A stretch of DNA of 64,000 bases from Rhodophyticola sp. CCM32 (GCF_004751985.1 NZ_CP038492.1:1178001-1242000); one strand, 5' to 3'; numbered from the stretch's first letter, positions 7,902 to 17,679 are shown. Made by a program: numbers and translations. Notes: generated from the letters alone by a model not told the origin.

Positions 7902-9338
7902 CTAGACGAGGCCTGGAAGCCAGAGCACAATGCCGGGAAAGGCGATCAGAACGCCGACGGTGACCACATCAGCCCCGAAAAACGGGGTGGCGCCGCGAAA
8001 GACATCCTGAACCGAGATCGGCAGTTTGCTGTCCTGGGCCACGCCTGCGACGACAAAACAGTTCAGGCCAATCGGCGGCGTGATCAGACAAAGCTCGGCC
8101 ATTTTCACCACGATGATGCCGAACCAGATGGCGCATTCCTCGGAGGTCATGCCAAAGGCCGACATCTCGCGGGTGATGTCAGGGCCGCCATTCAGCGCCA
8201 TGATCGCGGGAAAGGTCACCGGCAGGGTCAGGATCAGCATGCCGATGGCATCCATGAACATGCCAAGGATCACATAGGCCCCCAGGATCATCAGAAGCAC
8301 CAGATAGGGCGACATTTCCAGCCCGGCGATGAAACCGGCGAAATGATCGGGCAATTGGGCGAAGCCCAGGAAGCGGACATAGATCAGCACGCCCCAGATC
8401 ATTGCGAAGATCATGACGGTAAGTTTTGCGGCCTCCATCAGGGCGGATCGAAGCTGCCCCCATTTCATACCTTTCCACAGCGCCATGATCAGAACCACAA
8501 AGGCCCCAAGCGCGCCGGCCTCGGTCGGCGTGGCCCAGGCCCCGTCTTCGCCCCGGTAATAGATCGAGAAGATGATGATGAAGACCACAAACAGGATCGG
8601 GAGCGCGCCGGGAAGGGATGCAAACCGTTCGCCCCAGGTGAACCCGCTGACCGGCGGGCCCAGGGTTTTGCGGTATTTGGCCATTCCGATCACAAGGCCC
8701 GCATAGATCAGCGCCGAGACCATGCCGGGGATGAAACCGGCCAGCAGCAGCTTGCCGACGCTTTCCTCCACAATGATCGCGTAGATGACCAGAATGGCCG
8801 AGGGCGGAATAAGCGACGCCAATGTGCCCCCGGCGGCCACAACACCCGCCGCAAAGGCCTTGTCATAGTTGAGCTTCAGCATTTCGGGGATCGCGATCCG
8901 CGCGAAAACCGCAGAGGTGGCAACCGATGCGCCGGAGACGGCGGCAAACCCGGCGGTGGCAAAAACCGTAGCCACGCCAAGCCCGCCGGGCAGCCAGCCG
9001 ACCCATCGTTTCGCGGCCTCGAACAGGGCTTTGGTCAGGCCTGCGTAATAGGCCAGATACCCGATCAGAATGAAGGTGGGGATCAGGCTGAGCGCATAGC
9101 CCGTGGCCTTGGAATGGGGCACCTGGCCCGCCAGTTTGAGCGCGGTGACCAGGCCCCGGTCAAACCCCTGGCGCTGCATGAAATACAGGCACAGGCCCAG
9201 CATCCCTACAAAGGCCGCAGCAAAGGCCACGCGCACGCCGATCAGCACCAGCAGCAGCAAAAGTCCGGACAGCCAGAGAGACACGGTAAAGATATCGACG
9301 CCGTCAAGCAGGGCGCGCATGTCAAGAATATTGTCCAC
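7902..9338 (-). CDS. dctM: TRAP transporter large permease DctM
   Basis: A 478-residue protein of the 12-TM TRAP large subunit family. It shows SGASVATSAVFARIAIPEML and GGTLASLIPPSAILVIYAIIVEESVGKLLLAGFIPG, which are the family hallmarks, and the C-terminal half LILTLPVTFPAIMALNGG. The start is a GTG at 9338; an in-frame ATG six codons further in is possible. It drives Na+-coupled uptake of an organic acid with DctQ and DctP. Its gene is last in dctP-Q-M. Confidence 0.93.
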   Translation of the reverse strand: MDNILDMRALLDGVDIFTVSLWLSGLLLLLVLIGVRVAFAAAFVGMLGLCLYFMQRQGFDRGLVTALKLAGQVPHSKATGYALSLIPTFILIGYLAYYAGLTKALFEAAKRWVGWLPGGLGVATVFATAGFAAVSGASVATSAVFARIAIPEMLKLNYDKAFAAGVVAAGGTLASLIPPSAILVIYAIIVEESVGKLLLAGFIPGMVSALIYAGLVIGMAKYRKTLGPPVSGFTWGERFASLPGALPILFVVFIIIFSIYYRGEDGAWATPTEAGALGAFVVLIMALWKGMKWGQLRSALMEAAKLTVMIFAMIWGVLIYVRFLGFAQLPDHFAGFIAGLEMSPYLVLLMILGAYVILGMFMDAIGMLILTLPVTFPAIMALNGGPDITREMSAFGMTSEECAIWFGIIVVKMAELCLITPPIGLNCFVVAGVAQDSKLPISVQDVFRGATPFFGADVVTVGVLIAFPGIVLWLPGLV

Positions 9339-9401
9339 CTCAGAGAGCCTTTCCGGGGGCAGGGGCGCGATATGCGGATGCGGGTCCGGGTGAAAAACGG
9401 G

Positions 9402-10040
9402 TCATTGATCTGCCTCCCGCCCGCTGACGGTTTCCGCCTCACGGGCGGCCTGGGTCATCGGATCATCGGGCAGGGGCACGGCCACGGGCGCGGCCTCCCC
9501 GCTGCGCAGGGCCCGCCAATAGCCCCATAGCTGCAGGACCAGCCGCAGCCAGAGCACCACCAGCGCAATCGGCACGATCAGCTTGGCGGGCCAAAGCGGC
9601 AGGCCGATATCAATGGAACTGTCGCGTGAGAAATTCGGCGCATTCAGATCGAAGCTGCGCAGAAAGTGAAACCATGCGCCATAGATCAGCGCTGTGGTCA
9701 GGATCAGCATGAACAGGGTCGACAGCCATTCGGCAAACCACAGGATACGCCCGTGCAGGCGTGTGACGACGATATCCATGCGAATATGCCCGCCTTCGCG
9801 CTGGCAATAGGCCAGCCCCAGAAAGGCAAAGGCCGCCATCAATTGCTGTGTCCAGTCGACATAGCCGGGCACCGGTGTGTTGAAGAGTTTGCGGCCAAAC
9901 ACATTGCTGACCGCCATCAGGACAAGCAGGAAAATCACCAGCCCGCCAATCAGGTTCAGCCGCGCTTCAAGCTTCAGCAAGAATTGGTCAAGCCATGAAA
10001 GCCTGCTGTCATCGGTCAGAACCGCGGAAGGGGTGGACAT
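9402..10040 (-). CDS. dctQ: TRAP transporter small permease DctQ
   Basis: A 212-residue four-helix membrane protein. Family features are VFGRKLFNTPVPGYVDWTQQLMAAFAFLGLAYCQREGGHIRMDIVV and the following TM segment. A hydrophilic C-terminal tail of about 35 residues follows the fourth helix (after LWGYWRALRSGEAA), longer than in minimal DctQ proteins. It lies between dctP and dctM in one operon on the minus strand. Confidence 0.9.
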   Translation of the reverse strand: MSTPSAVLTDDSRLSWLDQFLLKLEARLNLIGGLVIFLLVLMAVSNVFGRKLFNTPVPGYVDWTQQLMAAFAFLGLAYCQREGGHIRMDIVVTRLHGRILWFAEWLSTLFMLILTTALIYGAWFHFLRSFDLNAPNFSRDSSIDIGLPLWPAKLIVPIALVVLWLRLVLQLWGYWRALRSGEAAPVAVPLPDDPMTQAAREAETVSGREADQ

Positions 10041-10064
10041 GTGTAAAAACCCGTCAGGAAAGGT

Positions 10065-10091
10065 CGGCCCCGAAGGTTTTCTCCGGGGCCG
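10065..10091 (-). terminator. Hairpin between dctP and dctQ
   Basis: Inverted repeat CGGCCCCG (10065-10072) and CGGGGCCG (10084-10091) with an 11-base loop in the 59-bp gap between dctP and dctQ. As with the liv operon, a hairpin just after the binding-protein gene would favour a higher level of DctP than of the membrane subunits. There is no clear U-run. Confidence 0.45.
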
Positions 10092-10099
10092 GTATGGGG

Positions 10100-11113
10100 T
10101 CAGTTGCTGGCGCGGTGTTCGGCCAGCGTGGCCTGAACCAGATCATACAACTCCTGTGCCGGCAGGCCCTGAGAGGTCATCTGTTCGATCCAGGCGGCAT
10201 GGATGGGGGCGGCATTTTCGGCCAGAAGTGCCAGTTCCGCATCGGCGATTGTCACCCGCGTGACCTCGCGCTCTGCCAGCACGCTGTCCCATTGTTCCAG
10301 CAGGTCCGCGTAATTGTCGAGATAATGCTGGATCGCACCTTCCACCGCCCCGTCAAGTGCTGCACGTTCTTCATCGCTGAGCGCGTCATAGGCGTCGGTG
10401 TTGACGACAACCGGGCAGTTCACCGTGCCGGGGTTCAGATTTTCGGTCCACCAGTCGGCGATATCAATGGTCCGGAAGCTCAAATGCGCATGCGGCGCAA
10501 AGGCCACCGTATCGACAACGCCGCTTTCCATCGCGTTATACGCCTCGGATGCGGTCACCGATGTGGGCACGGCGCCCACGCTTTCGAACAATTGGCCAAT
10601 GCCACCCGTGGCCCGCACCCGCATACCGTCGAATGCGGCAATTGTGTCGCGCGGCTCCCCGGTGCCGACAATATTGTATTGCGGCATCGGGGAGGTCATC
10701 AGAAGGCGTGCATTCCAGCGGCCCAAATCGGCCTGCACTGCCGGATGCGCATAGACCGCATGGCTGACGGCCACCTCTTCTTCCAGCGTCGACACCCCCA
10801 TCAAAGGCAGTTCAAGCACGGTGATGCTGGGGTTCTTGTCGCGGTGATAGCCCGCACAGAATTGCGCCATCTCGAAAGCGCCGATGGAAATCCCGTCAAG
10901 GTTTTCGCGATTGTTTGACAACCCGCCATAGGAAATGTTCATGGTGAATTCACCACCCGTCGCCTCGGCCACCGCATCGGCAAGATGATGCACATGTTCG
11001 GTAAAGGCGCGGCGCTGCCCCCAGAGGGACACGTTCCATTCCGTGGCCATGGCTTCGGTGCCTATGGTCAAGGCAAGGGTTGCAAGAGCCGTCCGGCTTA
11101 AAAGCTTGTGCAT
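10100..11113 (-). CDS. dctP: TRAP transporter solute-binding protein DctP
   Basis: A 337-residue periplasmic binding protein with a signal peptide (MHKLLSRTALATLALTIGTEAMA). Domain features: mature start TEWNVSLWGQRRAFTEHVHHLADAVAEATGG; central segment FDGMRVRATGGIGQLFESVGAVPTSVTASEAYNAMESGVVD, including the Arg that usually contacts the ligand carboxylate. The start at 11113 has a strong GGGAGGT ribosome site. It is the first gene of dctP-Q-M and follows the regulatory pair dctB-dctD. The ligand is probably a carboxylate, not identifiable further. Confidence 0.9.
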   Translation of the reverse strand: MHKLLSRTALATLALTIGTEAMATEWNVSLWGQRRAFTEHVHHLADAVAEATGGEFTMNISYGGLSNNRENLDGISIGAFEMAQFCAGYHRDKNPSITVLELPLMGVSTLEEEVAVSHAVYAHPAVQADLGRWNARLLMTSPMPQYNIVGTGEPRDTIAAFDGMRVRATGGIGQLFESVGAVPTSVTASEAYNAMESGVVDTVAFAPHAHLSFRTIDIADWWTENLNPGTVNCPVVVNTDAYDALSDEERAALDGAVEGAIQHYLDNYADLLEQWDSVLAEREVTRVTIADAELALLAENAAPIHAAWIEQMTSQGLPAQELYDLVQATLAEHRASN

Positions 11114-11213
11114 GAGGACCTCCCTAGTTGTCATGCAGAGTATGTATATTGAAAAGTATTTCGGACGTTTGGTCACCTGTTTATGAAGAAATCCGCGACA
11201 GATACCTGAATTG

Positions 11214-11229
11214 CCCTGCGGATTTCCGC
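11214..11229 (-). terminator. Short hairpin or operator between dctD-like and dctP
   Basis: A perfect inverted repeat CTGCGGA-TT-TCCGCAG directly downstream of the dctD-like stop and about 100 bp upstream of dctP. It could be a weak terminator for dctBD or a binding site for the response regulator. The sequence does not decide between these. I found no convincing sigma-54 promoter (GG-N10-GC) between it and dctP. Confidence 0.35.
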
Positions 11230-11234
11230 AGAAT

Positions 11235-12574
11235 TTACAGAAGCGCGTCCTTGTCGAGGCCAAGCTTGACGATCTTTTCGTTCAGGGTACGCCGTCCGAT
11301 GCCAAGCGCATCGGCGACGGCATCCATCCGCCCCTGATGTGAAATGATCGCCTTGCTGATCAGATCCCGCTCAAGCGCCGCCACGGCAGAACGCAGGGTG
11401 TCGGGCAGGGGGCCATGGGGCTGGCCGGGGGCAATCGCCTCGGCGACAGAGCCGGTGCCCCGGCGCGCGGCCATAAGATGGCGTTCCGCGACACTGCGCA
11501 GCTCACGCACATTTCCGGGCCAGTCATGGGCAAGAACGGCTGCCAGATCGTCCGCGGTCAGATCGGGTGGGGTGATCTCGTAGATCTGCGCAAGATCCTG
11601 CAGGAAATGCATAAGCAGGGGTTTCAGATCATCCCGCCGCAGCCTGAGCGGAGGCAGGTTCAGGGTGAATGTGTTCAGCCGATAATAGAGGTCTTCGCGG
11701 AACCGTTTTTCGGACACCGCTTTTTCGATGTCTTCATTGGTGGCCGAGATCACGCGGAGGGTCACCGGAACCGGCGACCCGGCGCCTTCGGGCGTCACCG
11801 AGCCTTCTTCGAGAACACGCAGAAACCGCGCCTGAACATCCGGGGGCAGGCGCAGACCTCATCAAGGAACAATGTCCCGCCATCTGATTGCACGATGCGC
11901 CCGCCCGGGCCACCGGCCACGCCGAACATCTCGGTGACGAAACGCTCGGGCGACAGCAAGGCGCAGTTGACCGCAACAAATGGCCGCTCGGCATGCGGCC
12001 CCAGATCGTGCAGCGCACGGGCAACCAGATCCTTGCCGGTGCCGGTTTCGCCCAGGATCAGAACCGGCGCAGGCATATCGGCCAGGGCCAGAATGTCCCG
12101 GCGCAGGTTGCGCGCCACCTGCGTCTCACCGATCAGAACCCGGTCGAGCCCCGAGAGTTCCATCAGGCGCGCGCGCAACCGGCTGTTGACCACGCGCATC
12201 CGGTTCTGTTCTGCCGCGTGGCGCAGGATCGACAGAAGACGACGCGGCTCATAGGGTTTTTCCACGAAGGAATAGGCTCCGGCCTGTATCGCCTCCACCG
12301 CCACCGGAATATCGCCATGGGCCGAGATCAGCACCAGCGGAATGTCGCTGTCCGGGGTGAGGCTGCGCAGCAGATCAAGCCCGGACATGCCCGGCATCCG
12401 CACATCGGACAGGATCACATCGGCGTCGAATTCCGCCAGTTTCGCGGCCACATGTTCGGCGCGCGAAACTTCGGTCACCCGCCAGCCGGCAGCCTCCAGC
12501 AACTCGACAAGCGATTGGCGCATGGCCCGGTCATCGTCCACGACAAGTATGCGAAATGGCGGTTCCGACGTCAT
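11235..12574 (-). pseudogene. dctD: DctD-like NtrC-family response regulator, frameshifted
   Basis: Receiver domain (ILVVDDDRAMRQ, phospho-acceptor Asp in VILSDVRMPGMSG), AAA+ ATPase (Walker A GETGTGKD, Walker B GGTLFLDEV) and a C-terminal Fis-type helix-turn-helix (AVADALGIGRRTLNEKI) are all present but in two frames. Frame 1 runs 12574 to about 11846 and continues out of frame to 11795. Frame 2 covers 11235 to about 11842. One missing base in the run of five G (plus strand 11842-11846) explains the break: restoring it gives CPPDVQARFLRVLEEGS. The ATPase also lacks the GAFTGA loop between EMFG and GGTLFLDE, so sigma-54 contact is doubtful even if repaired. It overlaps dctB by four bases. Confidence 0.85.
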
Positions 12575-14352
12575 TGGGCGGCCAGCTCACGGATCTCGGG
12601 ACGGGGCAGGATCACCCGGAAAACGGCGCCGCCGCCAGCGCCATTGCGCGCCTCAAGCCGCCCGCCATGATCTTCAAGGATGCCCGATGAGATGGCCAGG
12701 CCCAGGCCCATCCCTTGCCCGCTTGCCCGGGTGGTCACGAAAGGTTCGCGCAATTCGGTCAGCGTCGCATCACCCAGACCATGGCCCGTATCGGCGATCT
12801 CGGCCCAGATCGCGGTGTCATCCTGCCCGAGACAAATGGACAGCTCCTGCGCCTCCACATCCTCCATCGCGTCCAGAGCGTTGCGGATCAGGTTCGTCAG
12901 AACCTGCTCGATCCTCAGCCGCGCGCCCCGGATGACCGGGGGCTGATCCGGCGGCTCATAGGTGACCTGCACATCCCCGGCTTCGATATTCGGCGCCATC
13001 AGGTCAAGAACGGCGGCAACACAGTCGCGCAGGTCGATATCCTCAAAGGCGTCTCCATCGGACCGGGCGAAGAATTTGAGCTGTCGCGTGATCCCCTCCA
13101 TCCGGTCCACCAGACCGCCGATCACACCGGTCAGATCGCCGTTGCGCCCGGTCATCTCGGCCGCGGTCAGATGATTGCGCATCGCCGCAATGGGCTGACC
13201 CAGTTCATGGGTCACCGAAGCCGATAACTGGCCAAGCGCGGCCAGCCGGCTTGCACGGTCAAGCTCCTCCCGGGTTTCTTCCAGGCAGCGTTCGGCATGG
13301 CGGCGCTCTTCGATCTCGCGGGCAAGCGCCGTATTGGCGCGCCGCAGGGCCTTTTCCTCCTCTTCGGACCGCCGCAGGGCCGCACCCAGTCTTTGCCCGC
13401 GCTGGTATTGCGCAATCAGCAATGCCAGCACCGCAAGAACGACAACACTGCCAGAGGCAAGCGAGGCCCGGGTGACCGCCCGGTCATCCGGCGCCAGATA
13501 ATGCAGGCGCCAGCCATGCGGCAGGGCATCACTGACCAGATGCAACCTCTCCTCACCGTCGATCCGGGCACGGGTGTTTTCGGCGTCAACGGACCAGTCC
13601 AGCATGTCGAGGGCCTGACCGGTGAACTGTCGGGTGTCCGCGATCCGGGCCCGTTCTTCCTCGGACAGGGGATCAAGGCTGCTGTAGCGCCACCCCGCAT
13701 CCGAGGCCAGCAGCACCACATCCTGCCGGTTGGCCAGAAACACCTGCTCCCCGGCATCGCGCCAGCTTTGCTCGAAAGGGGCCAGACTGATCTTGAGGGC
13801 GACCACGCCGATCACGTTGCCCGCCGGGCCACGAACCGGGTCGGCGATGAAATACCCGGGCAGGCCGGTTGTTGCCCCGATGCCGTAAAAGGTGCCGTGC
13901 CCTCCTGCCAGAGCCTGCTGGAAATAGGGGCGGAAGCTGTAATTCTCCCCCAGGAAACTGCCGGGCTGCCCGGCGTTAGAGGCCGCAATCGTTTCCCCGT
14001 CTGACTGCATCAGAAAGATGGCATCAAGCCCGGCGGCTTCGGTGAATGCCGCCAGCCGCCGATTCAATGCATCGGTCGGGGCCGAGACAAGCGCCTCCAG
14101 CACGAACGGATCGACGGACAGAACCAGCGTCAGATGCTCGAACCGCTCAACCTCTGCCAATACGGTGCTTCGGTAAAGCGACAGCCTGGCCTCGGCGCGC
14201 TGGATCTCTTCGGAAATGAAATACAGATGCGAGACGACCCATGTCGCGAAGGTGGCCAGTGCAACAGCAATGACAAACACGATAAGCACACCCCATTCGC
14301 GAAAATGCTGCATGGCGGGCTTTATGTCCTGTGTTCGGGCGGGGTTGTCCAA
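12571..14352 (-). CDS. dctB: DctB-like sensor histidine kinase
   Basis: A 593-residue membrane sensor: one TM helix near residues 19-41, a periplasmic double-PAS-like sensor domain (about 45-290), a second TM near 291-312, a coiled coil rich in Glu/Arg, the H-box ASVTHELGQPIAAMRN, and an HATPase with N-box NLIRNALDAME, G1 DTGHGLGD and G2 GMGLGLAIS. It belongs to the DctB family that senses C4-dicarboxylates or related acids. It is first in the operon and overlaps the dctD-like gene by four bases; the TRAP transporter genes follow, so they are its likely target. Confidence 0.9.
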   Translation of the reverse strand: MDNPARTQDIKPAMQHFREWGVLIVFVIAVALATFATWVVSHLYFISEEIQRAEARLSLYRSTVLAEVERFEHLTLVLSVDPFVLEALVSAPTDALNRRLAAFTEAAGLDAIFLMQSDGETIAASNAGQPGSFLGENYSFRPYFQQALAGGHGTFYGIGATTGLPGYFIADPVRGPAGNVIGVVALKISLAPFEQSWRDAGEQVFLANRQDVVLLASDAGWRYSSLDPLSEEERARIADTRQFTGQALDMLDWSVDAENTRARIDGEERLHLVSDALPHGWRLHYLAPDDRAVTRASLASGSVVVLAVLALLIAQYQRGQRLGAALRRSEEEEKALRRANTALAREIEERRHAERCLEETREELDRASRLAALGQLSASVTHELGQPIAAMRNHLTAAEMTGRNGDLTGVIGGLVDRMEGITRQLKFFARSDGDAFEDIDLRDCVAAVLDLMAPNIEAGDVQVTYEPPDQPPVIRGARLRIEQVLTNLIRNALDAMEDVEAQELSICLGQDDTAIWAEIADTGHGLGDATLTELREPFVTTRASGQGMGLGLAISSGILEDHGGRLEARNGAGGGAVFRVILPRPEIRELAAQ

Positions 14353-14581
14353 TGTGTTCTGGTATCCTGCGAAACGAAGCTCAGGTTTTCATACCCCGTC
14401 CGGTTCTGCCAGCACAAGCTTGGCACCGGATTGATGATGCTGAACGATCCTCTCCCGCAGTGTTGAACGTCAGACGGTTTTGACCTTCATGTCATGACAG
14501 TGATGCAAAACGAGGAATATGGGAAATCTGTCATTTGGGCGGATCGCAGGGTTCAAACCCATGTTTGGCTGAGGACCGCAA

Positions 14582-14959
14582 TCAGGCGGCGAACACCACC
14601 AGAACTGCGAGCGCCAGCATGATCGATGTCAGCGGCCCCCAAAGCGTCCTCTCCGGTTTTGAAGGCGTGATCCAGTTCAGGACAGTCACCAAGCATTGGA
14701 CTGTCAGTGCCACCCACTTTGTCCAATTGGGCCATTGCGGCCACAGTCCGGCCGCAGACAGAATTGCGCATGCCATGGCTGCGACCACAAAGATCGAGAC
14801 GAAAGCGGCAATGCGCCCGGCTGACGGCAGAGCACCTTCATTTTTTCCACCCTGGGTCAATGCTCCCCAGGGAGCCCCCGCGATCAGGGCAAGCTGAAAC
14901 CCGATGACGCCGACGCAAGCGCAGCCATAGGCAATTGAGATGTATGATATCAGGTTCAT
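14582..14959 (-). CDS. Small integral membrane protein of unknown function
   Basis: A 125-residue hydrophobic protein with about four predicted transmembrane helices (near residues 5-28, 46-68, 77-95 and 105-124). I do not recognise the family. The start at 14959 has AGGATGGTGG upstream. It is isolated: dctB lies upstream on the same strand direction and repeat C1 separates it from the catabolic island. An inverted repeat AGGGTC-AG-GACCCT lies just upstream of its ribosome site. Confidence 0.6.
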   Translation of the reverse strand: MNLISYISIAYGCACVGVIGFQLALIAGAPWGALTQGGKNEGALPSAGRIAAFVSIFVVAAMACAILSAAGLWPQWPNWTKWVALTVQCLVTVLNWITPSKPERTLWGPLTSIMLALAVLVVFAA

Positions 14960-14983
14960 TCCACCATCCTAGGGTCAGGACCC

Positions 14984-15097
14984 TAAAGCAGAAATCGTTT
15001 AACCTGTATCAAAATTCTCTGCCTCCGGGTCAGCAAACTGCTGATCTCGAACGCGAATTTCGATGAGCGATGGTGCAGATTAAACGATTTCGCTTTA
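14984..15097 (-). repeat. Palindromic intergenic repeat, family C, copy 1 (short form)
   Basis: A 114-bp element with ends TAAAGC and GCTTTA and terminal inverted repeats around GCAGAAATCGTTTAA and TTAAACGATTTCGC. The right end contains the TAA stop codon of the hisC-like gene (15095-15097). It marks the left edge of the accessory catabolic island. Related copies lie at 28398-28512 (short), 34128-34344 and 46249-46463 (long). Confidence 0.85.
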
Positions 15098-16219
15098 GAT
15101 ATCCAATTCAGATTTGATCGTCGACAGAGCGGCAAGGAATATGTCGTTCTCTTGCGGGGTGCCTGATGTGACACGGGCCCAGTTGAGGAAAGGCGGCTCT
15201 AGCCACGCCTTGATCAGGATACCTTTTAGCCGCAATGCTTCGGCCACCTTGGTCGCCGTCACGCCGGTGTTGAAAAAGACAAAATTGGTCTGACTGGGTG
15301 CACAGACAAACCCCATCGCTTCAAGTGCTGCGGCGATGCGTGCGCGTTCGGTCTTGGCAAGGTTCAGAACTTTGGACAAATGAGTCTGATCGGCAAGAGC
15401 CACGATAGCGGCCGATCCTGCCAATGCGTTCACGCCGAACGGATTACGTGTTTTCATCAGGGCCTTGATGAACGCCGGATCGCTGGCAATTCCATACCCG
15501 ACCCGCGCACCGGCAAGCCCATAGGCCTTTGAAAATGTCCGCAATGCGATCCAGGGCTGGCGGGCCTCGGCCAAAATGGCCAGCGCGTCAAACTTGTTGG
15601 CGGCGTCAATGAATTCGACATAGGCCTCGTCAAGGCAAATCAACGTGTCAGGGTTCGCATGCGCAAGGATGTCGCGAAATTCCTGTTCCTTGATTGCCGG
15701 TCCAACCGGATTGCTTGGCGATGAAAATATCAGGATACGTGTTTCGGCGTCTAACGCCTCACACAAACCCGCAACCGGGAATGACCAATCGTCCTTAAAC
15801 ACCACCTTGGTCACAGTCGCGCCAAATGTCAGTGCGCCGAATTCATGCAGACCAAAGCTTGGGCAGATTGTCACCACATGGTCGTCAGGGCGTATGACCG
15901 CGCGAAAGATCGCACCAATAAGGTCTTCGGAGCCATTTCCGATGATGACGTTTTCGGGTACGGTCTTGTTCTGTTTTGCAATCAGTGCCCGTAATGCCTG
16001 GTTCGCAGCGTCAGGATAGCGCGCAACCCCCAGAGCGGCGTCTTGCATAGCCTTAATCGCGTTTGGAGACGGGCCCAGCGGGCTTTCGTTGCTATCGAGC
16101 TTGGCCACACATTCAATGCCATATGTGTCGCGAAAACGATCCAGCGCAACGCCCGCGTTATAGTCGGGCAAATTGGCGACTTCTGGCCGGATCGCGCTGT
16201 CTGGCAATTGCTTTGGCAT
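15095..16219 (-). CDS. Histidinol-phosphate aminotransferase-like class I/II aminotransferase
   Basis: A 374-residue PLP enzyme of the HisC family: LDSNESPLGPSPNA at the N-terminus, SSPSNPVG, LDEAYVEF and the PLP lysine in RTFSKAYGLAGARVGYG. I place the start at the ATG 16219, preceded by AGGAAA; a TTG at 16243 would overlap the upstream gene. It is the third gene of a minus-strand operon with a peptide-type binding protein and a 2-hydroxyacid dehydrogenase. The context argues for transamination of an imported amino acid rather than histidine synthesis. No other his biosynthesis gene is nearby. Confidence 0.85.
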   Translation of the reverse strand: MPKQLPDSAIRPEVANLPDYNAGVALDRFRDTYGIECVAKLDSNESPLGPSPNAIKAMQDAALGVARYPDAANQALRALIAKQNKTVPENVIIGNGSEDLIGAIFRAVIRPDDHVVTICPSFGLHEFGALTFGATVTKVVFKDDWSFPVAGLCEALDAETRILIFSSPSNPVGPAIKEQEFRDILAHANPDTLICLDEAYVEFIDAANKFDALAILAEARQPWIALRTFSKAYGLAGARVGYGIASDPAFIKALMKTRNPFGVNALAGSAAIVALADQTHLSKVLNLAKTERARIAAALEAMGFVCAPSQTNFVFFNTGVTATKVAEALRLKGILIKAWLEPPFLNWARVTSGTPQENDIFLAALSTIKSELDI

Positions 16220-16232
16220 GGGATGTGATTTC

Positions 16233-17603
16233 CTAATCGTCAAAAATTTTACCGGGATTCATGATATTCAGCGGGTCCAAAGCATGTTTGATGCGTCGCA
16301 TGACACCAAGCGCGGGGCCGTGTTCGGCTGGCAAATAGGCCTTCTTGCCCAAACCAACGCCATGTTCCCCCGTGCAGGTGCCACCCATGCTCTGGGCCAT
16401 CTCGACAAGCTCTTTGCTGATCATCTGGGCATCGCGAGCTTCGTCGGGGTCCTGGGGATCGTAAAGCAAAACGAGGTGAAAATTGCCGTCACCGACATGG
16501 CCGATGAGCGGGGCAAGAATAGTCGTCTTGGCAATAACGTCCTGAATCGTGTTTATGCAGCCGGGCAATTGTGAAATTGGGACGCAGACATCAGTGGATA
16601 TCCCCTTGATGCCCGGGCGCAATGCACGGGATGCGTAAACCGCATCGTGCCTGAGCCGCCATAGCCTGGCAGCATCTTCAGCCGTTGTGGCGGGTTCAAA
16701 ACGCAGGGCCGTTTCGGCCAGGCCTTCAAAAACCTCCATATCATGTTGCACCGCAACAGAAGACCCCGTCATTTCGATCCAGATTGTCGGGCTTTCCGGC
16801 AGGTCGGACTTGGAATAGCTGTTGATGGCCTGCATCTGCAAAATGTCCGCCAGTTCTATCCGGTTTAGCGCCAGCCCGCATTGCATCGCCATGACAACTG
16901 TCTGAGTGGCGTCTTCGAGTGTCTCAAAACTGCACATGGCGGTCTGCGACGTTTCGGGAATGCCAAACAGCCGCAGGCTGACCTCGGTAATGATCCCAAG
17001 TGTTCCTTCGGACCCAACGAACATGCGGGTCAGGTCATAGCCGGCCGAGGATTTTCGGGCGCGGCTCCCTGTCTTGATGATTTCACCGTCTGGCATGACA
17101 ACCGTCAGGCCAAGCACAAGGTTGCGCATAGAGCCGTAGCGCACGGTTGTCGTGCCTGATGCACGGGTGGCGGCCATCCCGCCAAGCGTGGCATGGGCGC
17201 CCAGGTCGACGGGGAAAAACAGACCTGTTGCGCGCAGATATTCATTCAGTGTTTGCCGGGTGACACCGCATTGTACGCTGCAATCCATATCTTCTTCATT
17301 CACCGAAAGGATCTCGTCCATCGCAGAAAGATCGATGCTGATCCCACCAAATGGTGCGTGAATTTGACCTTCGACTGATGACCCGGCCCCAAAGGGGATG
17401 ACCGGAACCCGATGGTCAGAGCAAGCCTTAAGAAGCGTTGAAACCTCTTGGGTTGAGCGCACCATGACAACCGCGTCAGGCAAGGCAGGCGGCAGATGAC
17501 TTTCGCCGCTGCCATGCTGTTCGCGCACGGCATAAGACGTTAAAAGCCTGTCACCGAACTCCCCCTTTAAAACGTTCAAAAGCGGTGTCAGGCGGTCAGT
17601 CAT
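16233..17603 (-). CDS. FAD-linked D-2-hydroxyacid dehydrogenase (GlcD/DLD family)
   Basis: A 456-residue flavoprotein of the D-lactate/glycolate dehydrogenase family. The FAD-binding segment PVIPFGAGSSVEGQ sits near residue 70, GSEGTLGIITEV is in the FAD domain, and the C-terminal metal/substrate motif GHVGDGNFH and GEHGVGLGKKAY are intact. It oxidises a D-2-hydroxyacid to the 2-oxoacid. Paired with the HisC-like aminotransferase it could link a hydroxy acid, oxo acid and amino acid of the same skeleton. A GC-rich hairpin separates it from the binding-protein gene. Confidence 0.88.
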   Translation of the reverse strand: MTDRLTPLLNVLKGEFGDRLLTSYAVREQHGSGESHLPPALPDAVVMVRSTQEVSTLLKACSDHRVPVIPFGAGSSVEGQIHAPFGGISIDLSAMDEILSVNEEDMDCSVQCGVTRQTLNEYLRATGLFFPVDLGAHATLGGMAATRASGTTTVRYGSMRNLVLGLTVVMPDGEIIKTGSRARKSSAGYDLTRMFVGSEGTLGIITEVSLRLFGIPETSQTAMCSFETLEDATQTVVMAMQCGLALNRIELADILQMQAINSYSKSDLPESPTIWIEMTGSSVAVQHDMEVFEGLAETALRFEPATTAEDAARLWRLRHDAVYASRALRPGIKGISTDVCVPISQLPGCINTIQDVIAKTTILAPLIGHVGDGNFHLVLLYDPQDPDEARDAQMISKELVEMAQSMGGTCTGEHGVGLGKKAYLPAEHGPALGVMRRIKHALDPLNIMNPGKIFDD

Positions 17604-17630
17604 TTAATGGGCTTTCTTGGCGGGGTCGCG

Positions 17631-17662
17631 ACCGGAGACGGCTGTTGTCAGCCGCCTCCGGT
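17631..17662 (-). terminator. GC-rich hairpin after the binding-protein gene
   Basis: Inverted repeat ACCGGAGACGGCTG and CAGCCGCCTCCGGT (one mismatch) in the gap between the binding-protein gene and the dehydrogenase. It probably attenuates read-through or stabilises the upstream message. There is no strong U-tract in the minus-strand direction. Confidence 0.55.
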
Positions 17663-17679
17663 CTGCAATAGAAAACGCT

